A DNA stretch of 27,978 bases, taken from Gryganskiella cystojenkinii. Its lineage: Eukaryota > Mortierellomycota > Mortierellomycetes > Mortierellales > Mortierellaceae. A model generated the notes under the pieces. The model had not been told where the DNA came from and made no database searches. It saw only the letters and a program-made list of their open reading frames with translations. Made by a program: the position numbers and the translations under genes. Shown here piece after piece: positions 8,676 to 18,373 of this stretch; the stretch's first letter is position 1, and each line of letters opens with the position of its first letter. Location: positions 1-27,978 of the forward strand of contig JAAAIG010000438.1 in assembly GCA_015852425.1 (NCBI GenBank), given 5' to 3'.

Positions 8676-10394
8676 ATGATACTCTATAAGCTGGACCCGC
8701 TCGAGCTTCCGGAAATTTTTATGAGAGTAGGCGAGTTCTTATGCCCATTGTCCTTGACACGATCGCTCCTCGTATCTCGCGCCTGGTACCAAGTGCTCCT
8801 TCCATTGGTCTGGTCTTATGAGATCACTCCGTTCTCACTCGATCTGCACGCATGGGAACAACACGAAGAGGATACGCAACAACAGCAACAACAACGATGG
8901 GGACGGCGACAGGAAAAGTCTCATGAATTACCACAGAGACAACAGCCGACTCGGGATGCTATTCGGAAGCATAACCTCCTTATCCGCAACCTGGTCCTTG
9001 CCTACGATGATGCCATTCATATAGGCATCAGTACTCAAGATCCGAAACGGAACTTCAGCTTTCCACACCTGACCACCCTCCGACTCTTTGAGAACACCCT
9101 CGTCCCATCCAGAGTCTTGCAAGTCGAGTTTATTCAACAACATCGCGCAACGCTCAAAGACGTAGTGATCGGTGGAACCCATGTGGGAGAACTTTTAGAT
9201 ACCCTGGCGAGTTGCCCTTGCCTGGAACGATTAACCGTCTTTGAACCTCTGGTCTTCGAGGATCAGTCAGCATGGCTGTCTCAGCTCAAGCGACTGTGGT
9301 TCCGTCTTCGAGTTGTTGAACTGTATGGGCCTTGGTATGAGGCTAATGATTCTTCCTCTTCATCCTCGTCATCGGCTTTATCCTCTCCATCCGTGGCGGG
9401 GTCGACGCCCATCACCTCGACAATATCTGTTCCGTTGCTAGTAGAGTTGCCAGAACGAGCATCTCGGATTCAGGATCTCAGTATGCGAGTATCTCGAGGT
9501 ACCAGGTTCGAGGCCCAGTTGGGGATGATTGCTCAGAGTCCGGATCTTGTCAAGTTGGCATGGACGTTTGATATATCAAAGTACATGTCAGAAGAGGAAA
9601 AAGAGCATTTGGATCGAACGGCACCGGTGCGGAATCTGGTCGAGATGATGACGACGAACCGGTCACCACAGCCCTGCCAACGACTCCAAGAACTGGCTCT
9701 GCCATATGCAGCCTTCAGGAACGAGGAGTTTTCGACCTTGTTGCACTCTATGAGACTTCCGTTGACGGGACTCGATTTATCGAACAGCGGCAGCGTTGAT
9801 GCGACTACTTGGAAGATTTTATACTCGCGGAATGCGGTCCCTGCATCTCCGCATCATTCTCAAGGAACGAGTTTTCTGCGAACGTTGGACTTTCAGACCT
9901 GTCCCAACTTGCCGGGATCTGCGATACACGATATGATGTGTTGTCTGCCAACTCTGGAAGTGCTGAGGGCTGATATCGTCAGGGACAAGGACATACTTCG
10001 AGACCCTCGACCATGGATCTGTTTGCGATTGCGAGAACTCGACCTCCGCTTTTACATCATTCAGTTGTCGTCCTCTTCCCTGCCCTCATCCAAGCTCTCG
10101 CTCTCGCCCTCACAGGCTCTGCTGCTTTCACGATTGTCAAAGCTAAGACGCCTTCAAATCTGGAGGCAGTTTGCGCCAATGGATGAGGAGAAAGGATTGC
10201 CTGTCCCATACACGCTCTGGGATGGTCTGGATCTGCTAAAGGACCTTCAACAGTTATGCGAGATCGATGATTCGGTTCTGCATTGTGGAGACCCAGAGCT
10301 GCAATGGATGACTGAGAAATGGCCCCAACTTCAGCTACCTGTTAAAACAGAGGGTCGTTGGTGCACGACATCGGCGCGAGCGAGAGTTGCATGA
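8676..10394 (+). CDS. F-box protein with leucine-rich C-terminal region
   Basis: Single-exon gene, 572 aa from the ATG at 8676. The frame is open upstream to 8367, but that part is pyrimidine-rich, low-complexity sequence and the F-box begins right after 8676. The N-terminus carries an F-box (about residues 5-48; LDPLELPEIFMRVGEFL, then SLLVSRAWYQVLLPLVW). This motif would bind Skp1 and make the protein a substrate receptor of an SCF ubiquitin ligase. A Gln/Glu-rich linker follows (about 65-90), a Ser-rich insert lies near 225-240, and the rest shows irregular Leu-rich repeats typical of the large F-box families of Mucoromycota. Substrate unknown. It is head to head with a pseudogene of the same family, and a second relic lies past FKBP. 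AATAAA at 10455 lies about 60 bp past the stop. Confidence 0.85.
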   Translation: MILYKLDPLELPEIFMRVGEFLCPLSLTRSLLVSRAWYQVLLPLVWSYEITPFSLDLHAWEQHEEDTQQQQQQRWGRRQEKSHELPQRQQPTRDAIRKHNLLIRNLVLAYDDAIHIGISTQDPKRNFSFPHLTTLRLFENTLVPSRVLQVEFIQQHRATLKDVVIGGTHVGELLDTLASCPCLERLTVFEPLVFEDQSAWLSQLKRLWFRLRVVELYGPWYEANDSSSSSSSSALSSPSVAGSTPITSTISVPLLVELPERASRIQDLSMRVSRGTRFEAQLGMIAQSPDLVKLAWTFDISKYMSEEEKEHLDRTAPVRNLVEMMTTNRSPQPCQRLQELALPYAAFRNEEFSTLLHSMRLPLTGLDLSNSGSVDATTWKILYSRNAVPASPHHSQGTSFLRTLDFQTCPNLPGSAIHDMMCCLPTLEVLRADIVRDKDILRDPRPWICLRLRELDLRFYIIQLSSSSLPSSKLSLSPSQALLLSRLSKLRRLQIWRQFAPMDEEKGLPVPYTLWDGLDLLKDLQQLCEIDDSVLHCGDPELQWMTEKWPQLQLPVKTEGRWCTTSARARVA

Positions 10395-11134
10395 GCGAGG
10401 GTACATGTAACGAGGACCGCCAGTGGCAACACACTCGATCTCACGAATGGTCGTAATAAAGCAAACGGCTAAAGAGCAAAAAGGCAACCATGTGCAAGGT
10501 ATTTTCATTAGGAAATCTGCAAAAGACTTTAATGACGAAAAAAATTCACGATAACGATATCTTGGACGACTCTCGACCCAGAGATAACAGGAGTGAGGAT
10601 GCGGAAGATGACTTTAAGGTCCATATTCCGATTGCCATTAAAGTCTCTAAGAGCAGTTCACGCATCCATAAGGCCGATAGACTGATAGAGCTCAACTTTT
10701 TTTTAGCCCTTCTCTGCCGCCTGTCTAAAGCATGGTCTGCCATCGCTCTTTTTTTATTCTTTCGAAATCCAATGTAGCAGACTCGCCTGCCAGTCCGCTT
10801 GTGGTCAGTTTTCACTGTTATTTCCTTATCCTCCCCTTTCCTCATCTTCCCCTCCCCACCACACTTGTAAAGAGTCATTTGTGCGAGGGTAAGCACTCAG
10901 TAATATAAAAAAACTCTTTGTTTCCTGTTGCACGCGTTTTTTTTTCAACACACACGCGTCCGACCCATAGCAATAGCAATGGCAGTCCTCCATCAACAAA
11001 GAAAGGATCGACGAACAGTCGTTTTCAGTTCGAGTATAATATTTTTTTTTAAACACGGATCACGCCTCGCCGTAGCTTGCCATCAGTTCACAGCTTGTAC
11101 TTGGTATTAAAATTTTGGCCCGCTTCCTTTATGG
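10395..11134. other. Intergenic between convergent genes
   Basis: Separates the 3' ends of the F-box gene (+) and the methyltransferase gene (-). AATAAA at 10455-10460 fits the F-box transcript. Open frames at 10490-10777 (+) and 10896-10546 (-) overlap each other and show no family features. Homopolymer T runs near 10940 and 11045 are the only other structure I see. Confidence 0.35.
10455..10460 (+). terminator. Poly(A) signal AATAAA of F-box gene
   Basis: AATAAA 61 bp past the F-box stop at 10394, in the normal distance range. Confidence 0.5.
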
Positions 11135-12515
11135 TCATGATGTTTCTTCATTTTCGGCACTCTCTGTCGTCGAATCGTCCGTCATGACAGTTGTTGCAGA
11201 GGGTGTTCCGGGATTCTCACCCTGCAGCGGTTTCCTGAACTTGCCCTGGAGCCAAACTCTGTACATTTTGACTTTTCGTAACCGGTTCACGATCAACCTC
11301 CTGTCGACCGCATTTTGCTCGATCGTGAACCTCGATCCAAAGAGTTTGACAATCTCGTCCGACTCGAAAAAGTAGACCCGTGTGCCATCGCCTCGAACGT
11401 AAAAGTTGTCTGAGAGGAGTCGGTTCTTTTTGAAACGGAGTTGAGCCATGTCGTATCTTCCATAGTCCCTGAACACGATCAGTCCACCTGGTTTGAGCAG
11501 CTAAAAAATAAAGGGAGATTCATCAAACATGTCAGTAAACTCGTAAGGCTCGGTGTCCACAATTTCCTCCTTAATACTGCCATCGTTACCTTGTACAAGT
11601 TCTTCATGGCCTGCTCCCACTTGTCGGGGTGGAGAGCCGAGAGAACAAAGATCAGGACGAGGACATCCATCGACTCGGGTTCGACCTCGGGGGGTATATC
11701 GTCGCCAGCCAGATCCCATACAAAGGCCTGTCCACGAGTTGGGTCGTATTCGGGATTGTTTTTGACGACATCGACAGCGGTCGAAGAGAAATCGCAAGAG
11801 TAGACGAACAGGTTGGGATTCTTGCTTTCGATTAACAATGGGAACGTAGTGTTGCCTGCGCCGCATCCAATTTCCATGACGGTCTTCTTTCCAGCCTATT
11901 GTCGATTTTGAAAAAATTAGATAGAGCGATCATATTAGGGCAACAGCTCTACTAGATCCTAAAACCCCCATTTTTCCCTTGCTTTCCTGTCAGATCGACT
12001 TACATCGGCCTCGATCATCTGGAAGAGTTCTGGAAACTCGATCCTGATCCAGTGGCGGTCTTTGAAGAACTTGTTCTCGTTCTTTGCATAAAACTTGTTC
12101 CAGTTTTCAGCTGCCTCGGCATGGTAGGTCTCGATTAGGTCCTCGGGGACAGGGTTCAGCTGTTGTCGGGCAATCTCATTCTTGGCGTGTTCTATTTGCT
12201 CCTCGCCCCAAGTCGCATGATCCCTATGATGGATTGCAGAAAGAGAAAAATATCGAGATTTTCAGTTACGCCTGAGTGGTACTTGACGGTTTGAATCCTG
12301 ATGCCCATGTCCGAGTATGAAGAAAAGAAAAGAAGAGAAGAAATAAAAGGCAGGGCCCTGTAGTTGCAGCTTGCGCCACCAACATTCTTTCTTTACCATG
12401 CGTTTTGCTCAAAGACTGCAGATTCGTCTACGAGGATGCGGCCGCCGAATGCAGTGTCGGCAGGGGCATTGACATCCCTGGAGCTGGATGCACGCTTCTT
12501 GTCGTCTTCTGACAT
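11135..12515 (-). CDS. METTL2: tRNA N3-methylcytidine methyltransferase (METTL2/ABP140 type), 4 exons
   Basis: SAM-dependent enzyme that makes m3C at position 32 of the anticodon loop of Thr and related tRNAs. Minus-strand exons: 12515-12397, 12223-12004, 11895-11590 and 11500-11135, giving 336 aa with frame kept at each junction. The N-terminal part carries the family signature [15 protein letters not shown]. The Rossmann fold starts with motif [15 protein letters not shown] (about 121-134), then [32 protein letters not shown], and [20 protein letters not shown] followed by [12 protein letters not shown]. The C-terminal [12 protein letters not shown] and [15 protein letters not shown] are highly conserved with human METTL2. 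No actin-binding N-terminal extension like that of yeast Abp140 is present. Start 12515 was preferred over an in-frame ATG at 12617, which lies in the divergent promoter by the TATA box of the neighbour. Confidence 0.95.
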
Positions 12516-12737
12516 TGGGATGTGGTTTGAGATGCTGTCGTCCTGGGTCCTGATGCTGCCCGTCTTGGACGAGTTTGATGCAACTGACGCACAGAAGACA
12601 TATAAAAGAGCAGTCACTATTGTTATTCAGCCTCATTTCATTTTTCTTTTTTTTTCTTCTTCAACAAAGCCAAAAAACCGTTCCCCCCTTGTTCTCTCTT
12701 CATTTCTTTTCATCAACCCCTCTCCTCCTCATTCAAC
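12516..12737. promoter_or_regulatory. Divergent promoter METTL2 / FKBP
   Basis: 222 bp separate the two start codons. TATAAAAG at 12601-12608 lies 137 bp upstream of the FKBP start in the right orientation. It is followed by a long T/C-rich tract (about 12635-12730), common before start codons of highly expressed fungal genes. No clear TATA element faces METTL2. Confidence 0.55.
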
Positions 12738-13647
12738 ATGACCACCCCCACCCAAGACTGGACCAACGAGCAGCTCCTCTCGGATGCTGTCAGCAAGAAG
12801 GATATTGTCACCTACCTCCACTTGACCGCCACTCACGACTTCTTGGTCGAGTTCAAGCTCACCGGAAAGCTGCCCACCGTTGTCAAGAACGGTACGTTTC
12901 TCCCCCTGACTCTTTCTCTCTTTTTTCCTCTCGTTTTTGGGTTTTTTTTCTTTGGACATATCAGTTGTAGTTGGTTATGCTTCCTGAAAGCAATTGAACA
13001 AAAAGAAATAGCGCACCAAAAAAAAAAAAAAATGCCTCGACTTTTATCAAATGGACGCTATTTTACTCTTGGGTATCGATCGTCGCATATCTGCTACCCC
13101 TCCGCTGACCCTGAATCTCTCTTTCTCCCTTATTATGCGCATGAAAATAGCCAAGAAGGATTCCCTCTTGGAGGCTTACAACTCGCTCTTTGCCCGCAAG
13201 GCTTTCCGTGCCGCGGATGAGCCCTCGGAGGAGGAGATCATGGCCGCCAAGAGCGCTGCCCCCTCCGTCGAGAAGAAGGAGGCTGTTGTCGAGCAGGGAC
13301 CTCCCAAGTTCACAAAGACTGTCCTCAAGAAGGGTGATAAGCTCGGCTACCCCAAGAAGGGCTCCAAGGTCGCTGTCTTCTACACCGGTTACTTTGATGA
13401 TGGTTCCATCTTTGACACCAACGACAACACCAAGAAGAAGTCTAACCCCTTGAGATTCAGGGTTGGCTCTGGACTTGTCATTCCTGGATGGGATGATGCC
13501 ATGTTGAGCATGTCCCGAGGTGAGAAGGCCAAGATCATAATCGAGGCTGAACATGCGTACGGCAAGAAGGGTGCTCCCGATGCCAAGGTCCCTATTCCCC
13601 CCAACACCCGTCTTACCTTTGACGTCGAGTTGGTTTCCCTGGACTAA
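12738..13647 (+). CDS. FKBP3: FKBP25-like peptidyl-prolyl cis-trans isomerase, 2 exons
   Basis: Exons 12738-12891 and 13151-13647 give 216 aa; the 259-nt intron splits an Ala codon and the join rebuilds VVKNAKKDSLLEAYNSLF. The first 70 or so residues match the basic tilted helix bundle of human FKBP25 (WTNEQLLSDAVSKKDIVTYL; DFLVEFKLTGKLPTVVKN; LLEAYNSLFARKAF), a nucleic-acid-binding module. A linker rich in Glu, Ala and Lys follows. The isomerase domain (about 100-216) has GPPKFTKTVLKKGDK, YTGYFDDGSIFDTN, GLVIPGWDDAMLSMSRGEKA, the AYGKKGAPDAKVPIPPNTRL loop and the terminal FDVELVSLD. The Tyr, Phe-Asp, Val-Ile, Trp and Tyr pocket residues of FKBPs are present, so it should be active and bind FK506/rapamycin. 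The domain order implies a nuclear or ribosome-associated role as in animals; that role is inferred. Confidence 0.94.
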
Positions 13648-13689
13648 AATAAGCAAAGGACACTCTTTGTCGGATTGGAACGCTCTTCA

Positions 13690-14640
13690 GCCAAAATCAG
13701 ACCTTGTTTTCATTCCTCCCCCAAACAATTTTTGCATTCCCAATATCATATCAATAAAAAAAAGTGTATTATATCTTGACCAGTTTCTCACCCTCTCCAC
13801 AAAGGCATACTTCAAAGGATTATTCAACCTGGGCCAAACATTCTCGAGGAGCCATTGAGAGTCGAGTTTACAGAGTTGCTCGAGGTTGCAGCAGTCTCTC
13901 ACGTATCTCAGGGTTCTCAACGGATGCAGATCCTGATTCTGGTTTGACTGTGAATTCAAACCGACCATTTTTTCTTTCGCGTTTGTTGCGTGATATTAAT
14001 AGTTCGTATCAAGACCATCAAGCTTTTTGAGCCTTCCCCCTCAGAATGGACCTCTTGAGTGTCTCCAGCTATAGCCAATGTTTTAACATCCACTCTACCT
14101 CTGACTCGCCAAAGCGCTCTCCGACAATTGAAAGGAAACTTGACCATGTCGATCCGTTTCAGTATCTTCAATCCCGCCCCTGTCACGCTCAACGAAATCC
14201 ATCCAGAAACGAGTCGGGGACAGATAAAAACATGGGCGGCGGGGGACCGGGGTATCCAAAAGTTTGCCCCGCGTTGTTTTAGTTGGTATACTGTTTAGGG
14301 GCTCATTGATGAACCTGATAGACTGATATAGACTGTAAGGCATTGACAACAAAACTAGAGATCCTGAATCCTGTTTGGACTCATAGACTGGCGCCACTAA
14401 TTTGTGGGTTAGGTTGTTTTGAACCCTGAGACCTGCAGGAGGGACAGAATCCCATTAGACTGAGCTACTTGAGTCCAGAAGAGAGCCGCTCAAATGCCTC
14501 TGGATGATCTTCGATCTCTAGCTTGTGCTCGATCGTCAACCTTCTCACGATCGGGCAGATCATCAACAACTCTTGAATCTGTCTTTGAAACCGTCCTCTC
14601 GCTCAAGGAATGGACGATAACTTCCTGCAGTGATTCCTAG
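13690..14640 (-). pseudogene. Probable decayed F-box/LRR-like gene
   Basis: On the minus strand several frames carry pieces with the composition of the local F-box family, none joined into an intact gene. The most upstream piece (about 14597-14465) reads RQIQELLMICPIVRRLTIEH and ends at an in-frame TAG (14467-14465) after SSGLK. A middle piece (about 14192-14080) reads SVTGAGLKILKRIDMVKFPF and RALWRVRGRVDVKTLAI. A downstream piece (about 13930-13800) reads LHPLRTLRYVRDCCNLEQL and WLLENVWPRLNN, which resembles C-terminal ends of such proteins. The order of the pieces is right for one gene. The assignment rests on pattern alone; the intact paralogue at 8676 is too divergent here for a clear hand alignment. 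Confidence 0.45.
13753..13758 (+). terminator. Poly(A) signal AATAAA of FKBP gene
   Basis: AATAAA 106 bp past the FKBP stop, followed by an A-rich run. This is the only canonical signal in the expected range. Confidence 0.5.
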
Positions 14641-14651
14641 TGTCTTTCGTT

Positions 14652-14657
14652 TTTATT
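14652..14657 (-). terminator. Poly(A) signal of the MADS gene
   Basis: TTTATT on the plus strand is AATAAA on the minus strand, about 110 bp past the MADS-box stop. Confidence 0.45.
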
Positions 14658-14767
14658 ACAGAATCCATAACGGTAAAAGTACAAGAAAAAGAGTGCTGTC
14701 ATCAAGAGACAAAAAACATATGGGTGCAGACTAAAAAACAAAAAGAGAACATCCGAGAGAGTCCGTT

Positions 14768-17675
14768 TTATGCCTTCTTGGCCTTTTTCGTCAACGGTCC
14801 ATCCTCAGTCTTGATATCGGCTTCGGTCGAAGATGCCCTCGGTCTACTTGCGTTCGTGGAACCAGCAGCTTTTGGTGAGTCATCCGCAGAGTTGTTAGTC
14901 GTTGGTGATGTTGAAGAAGCAGGAGTCAAAACTGGGGTCGAATTGATTCGCAAGCTTGATCCCGATGTCTTGGACGTTGACGTTGTTTCTGATGAGGAGG
15001 CTGTCGTGACATTTTGGCCCTTCGCCAAGGGACTCGGCTGGTGCACCCGTGAGAGCTCGCGTTCCCTGGGGACTGGCCAGTTGAATGCTGATCCAACCTG
15101 GGCACTCGTAGGTGTCTGGTTAAAAACGATTGGACTCAGCTCAGCCTGCGAAGCATAAAACTCGGGGTAGAAAGTCGATGGCGAAGGCAAATTCTTGGCA
15201 AATTGAGAGGGAAGTGTAGATGAAATCGGCGCTGATTCCAGTGGTCTTTTCTGGATCTGAAAAAGATATAAAGCAAAGGTTGGGCCGGTAAGTGACATTA
15301 ATACGCAATTATTGGATATGAGCCAAAAAATACATGCCTCTCGACGAACACTTACTGGCGGAAGTTCACTCGACTCTTCATCTTTGATCATAGGTCCCGC
15401 AAGCGTGGTATTTTCTTTGCCATCCAAAGGAATCTGAACACGGAGCTTGGGCTTTTTAGCACCACTAATTGGACTCAGAACGGGTGACGTCGCTCCCGCG
15501 GCCGTTCCTGGGGGTGTCGAGTTCATGACTGAGGATCCGTCAGTCATCGGTGATCTATCCCCGTTCATGGGCGATTGACCCCCCTTCATGGCATTGTGAT
15601 GGTTCATGACTGGTGAAGCAGACTGCGAGTGAACTTGCTGCTGTTGCTGCTGGGGTTGCTGCTGTTGAGGCGGCGTGGAGTGTTGCTGTTGCATAGCCAT
15701 CGGGGTCGACATGGGTGTTCCAGAGACGGGGAGTTGCAAATTTTGTCCGTTCTGTGGTTGAGCAAAAGGTCTGTTCATGAATTGGGGCTGTTGAAACTGA
15801 GGCTGTTGCTGCTGCTGTTGTTGTTGGAAAGGCCGATTCTGTGAGTGGATTTGAGAGGGACATGAAAAAATGGAACAAAAAGAAGGTTAGAATTTGATGA
15901 TCGCAATAATTTGGATGATAACTTTTTGTTTGTTTGGGCTCCTTTCATTGTGGTTGATTTGTTATTGCATATACCTGGTCGTGTTGCTGAACAACCTCTT
16001 GCATCGATGGAGACTGATGATGGAGAACCTGAGCTCGAGGAGGCTGTGGGGATGGGTGTTGGTGATTAGGCATGTGCTGATAGTTTTGCTGGGGCGATTG
16101 CTGGAAATGCTGCTGCTGTTGCTGTTGTTGCTGCTGTTGCTGTTGAGGGTGGTGCTGGAGGTGCTGCGCCTGTTGATGTTGTTGCTGCATAAACATGGGG
16201 TGCTGTTGAGTATACTGTCCCGAATGCTGATGGTGGTGTCCATATTGCTGTGGACGGTACTGAGGATCCAAATGCTGTTGGGACTGTTGTTGCGGTGGCT
16301 GCTGTTGTGGGTACTGCAGACCATCGTATTGTTGAGGATGGACAACGACATTGGGAGGCATCTGATAAGGACTACGCTGCTGCATGTGCAACGGCAAGGA
16401 GGGCGGTGTGTGTGGCATCGTTGACTGGTGTGGCGGCGGAGGCGTGTGCATGGCTCCTTGGATGGGCGTGTGTTGCATCTGCGGAGTAACCGATTGAGGC
16501 TGGGGTGTCACTGACAACTTGCTACGGTCATCTCCAATAACAGAGAGGGCATCCTCGTCCTCTTCGTCGTCCTTGGCATCCGCTGCGTTGACAAACTCCT
16601 TGTTGGTATAGGTCTCGCATGTGTCGTTATACTGGCGTAGTAACCCAAGGTGAAAAAGAATCAAAAAAATGAAAAGAGACCAGAGGCGGGTCAGCAGCGC
16701 AAAAATGTAGAGAAGCCCAATAATCGTTCGTTTTTCCTTTGATATCATTTGACACGCGGGGGTAATGACATCCTTGATAATGCCCCCCTCTCTTCGCCTC
16801 CCCCCCTTTTGTTGTATGGGATACTGTTGCCACACAGCCTTCTTCTCCCCCCGTTCTGCTCCCTTTTTTTTCCACAGCCACTCCTCTACTCTGAAAGGAA
16901 GAGGCAGCGAGAGAACAAAAACGGAAGAGGGAAAGCAAGAAAATCATGATCCTGTTCGTCCTCTCTCGGAAAAAAAAGAGAGAGAGAAGAGAGGAGGGCG
17001 TGTATCTATCCATTTGTCTCTACGCATGACAAGGACCCATATAATACGAATGAAAGCGTACCTCTGTATATCTGAGAAGAATCTGGTCGATATCGTGGGA
17101 GGAGTACTGGACGAGCTTGTTGTTCGAGTTGAAGATGATTAGACCAATCTGACAGTCGCAGAGCACACTGAGCTCCATGGCCTTCTTCATCAGTCCGAAT
17201 CGACGCTTTTGAAACGTAACCTGGGAGCAAGACAACGCAAGTGTGATACCGTTAGTATAGCTCCTTTTTTTTGATGTATGGTCATTGTTTTGCTGAGCCA
17301 TTGACTCTCGAGATTCTCTTGGTTTGGTGCTCATCCTCCTTGAAAATGAGTCTTTCAATGTGAACGTTTTTGTGTCTATTTTTACAAAGAGTTTGCTGTT
17401 TGATGAAACCCAGCACCGCGGTGTCAACGAGTCTGGGCGAAGCAACTTATTCACCGGACTTGAAAAAAGAAAGAAAAGGCAGGGTTGCTCGTGTGTGCTG
17501 CTACATGTGTTGTTCCTTGACCATAGTCCAGGATTGCGTCATTAACCAAGGGTATCCCATTCCTGCCGTAGTAAAAAGTAATGGGTGCAAAAAATACAAA
17601 AATGGGCGAGTTTTGCCGTACCTGGCGGTTGCGCTCGTCGACGATGGTCTTGATCTGAATCTTTTTGCGTCCCAT
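14768..17675 (-). CDS. MEF2: MEF2-type MADS-box transcription factor, 5 exons
   Basis: Minus-strand exons: 17675-17622, 17220-17062, 16631-15975, 15838-15356 and 15256-14768; 613 aa, all junctions phase 0. Residues 1-57 are a MADS box nearly identical to animal MEF2 ([18 protein letters not shown], then [20 protein letters not shown]). The MEF2-specific segment follows ([29 protein letters not shown]). It should bind a CTA(A/T)4TAG-type site as a dimer; the yeast relative Rlm1 acts under the cell-wall-integrity MAP kinase Slt2. The remainder is low complexity: Pro/Gln/His-rich with long Gln tracts (codons near 16105-16145 and 15635-15670), many Ser-Pro/Thr-Pro sites that could be MAP-kinase targets, and a C-terminal basic stretch (LTKKAKKA). 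The MADS region is split by two introns of about 400 nt, unusually long for this window. Intron 4 (99 nt) has no in-frame stop. Confidence 0.94.
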
Positions 17676-18373
17676 TGCTTCGAGGTAAAGGTGTGGTAGG
17701 TAATGAGAAGCGAAGTAGGAGAAGGGGGGTAACAAAACAAGATAAAAAAGCCGTCTATTTTTTTTTGAATGTGGACAAAGATTGAGCAAAGGATTGAATG
17801 GAGAGAGGGGGAAGAAAAAAAAAATCAAAGCGGACGGGAGGGATGGAAAAAGGAGTGTGACTGCTGTTGTAGGATTGAACCTTTCGTTCTTTTTCTCCGT
17901 TGACTTGAACCAAGTTGAGGGAGACGAGGATTGTCTGCCCTGTTTGGAAAGAACGTTAACACCAGGGCAAGGGATCGATCGGACGATTAGAGAGCCTCGT
18001 GGGAGTGGAGAAAGAGAAAGAATCCTCTTGGGTAGTCAACAATTTCAAAAAAAAAAAACAAGAACACGGTTGGATCCAAGGGGAGAGAGAAAGTCGGTGT
18101 TTCTTTCCTCGAGGCAAGAGGGGGATTCTTATATTATTTTTGGTGCGAGCACAAAGAAGAAAATAAAAATAGAACATAAGGGTCAAAAATAGCAGTGGTT
18201 TGCTTCCCCCTCCACACACTGTTTCGTTATCACAATGGTAGATGCGAGGCTGACTTCCCAGTTTCAGTCGAAATCAACCATACATCGTGCAGGACAAAGC
18301 AGAGTCCGTTCTACTATTACAAAAGGTCGTCAGACCTTTTCCATTCTCACTAACCGAACATAAATCTCATATC
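17676..18373. other. Intergenic, upstream of the MADS gene
   Basis: Contains the MADS promoter on the minus strand and the leader of the dioxygenase relic on the plus strand. The sequence has purine-rich plus-strand runs (GAGAGAGGGGGAAG near 17800, AAAGAGAAAG near 18010). I see no gene. A tRNA-like stretch around 18217 was considered and rejected. Confidence 0.35.

Noticed and set aside
10490..10896. Overlapping ORFs on both strands as small genes
   Set aside because: No domain, no conserved pattern, no signal for splicing; likely chance frames in a 3' intergene.
12284..12300. B-box-like GGTTTGAATCC in intron 1 of METTL2
   Set aside because: No upstream A-box or acceptor stem at the right distance.
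14400..14475. tRNA-like stretch on the minus strand (TAGCTCAGTCTAATGG followed by GGTTCAAAAC)
   Set aside because: A-box and B-box resemblance only; D-stem, anticodon stem and acceptor stem do not pair, and the bases also fit the tail of the F-box-like relic.
18217..18275. Possible tRNA-Val remnant (GTTTCGTTATCAC ... CGAAATCA)
   Set aside because: Ends resemble fungal tRNA-Val, but the stretch is only about 56 nt, lacks a proper anticodon stem-loop and T-arm, and may be chance.
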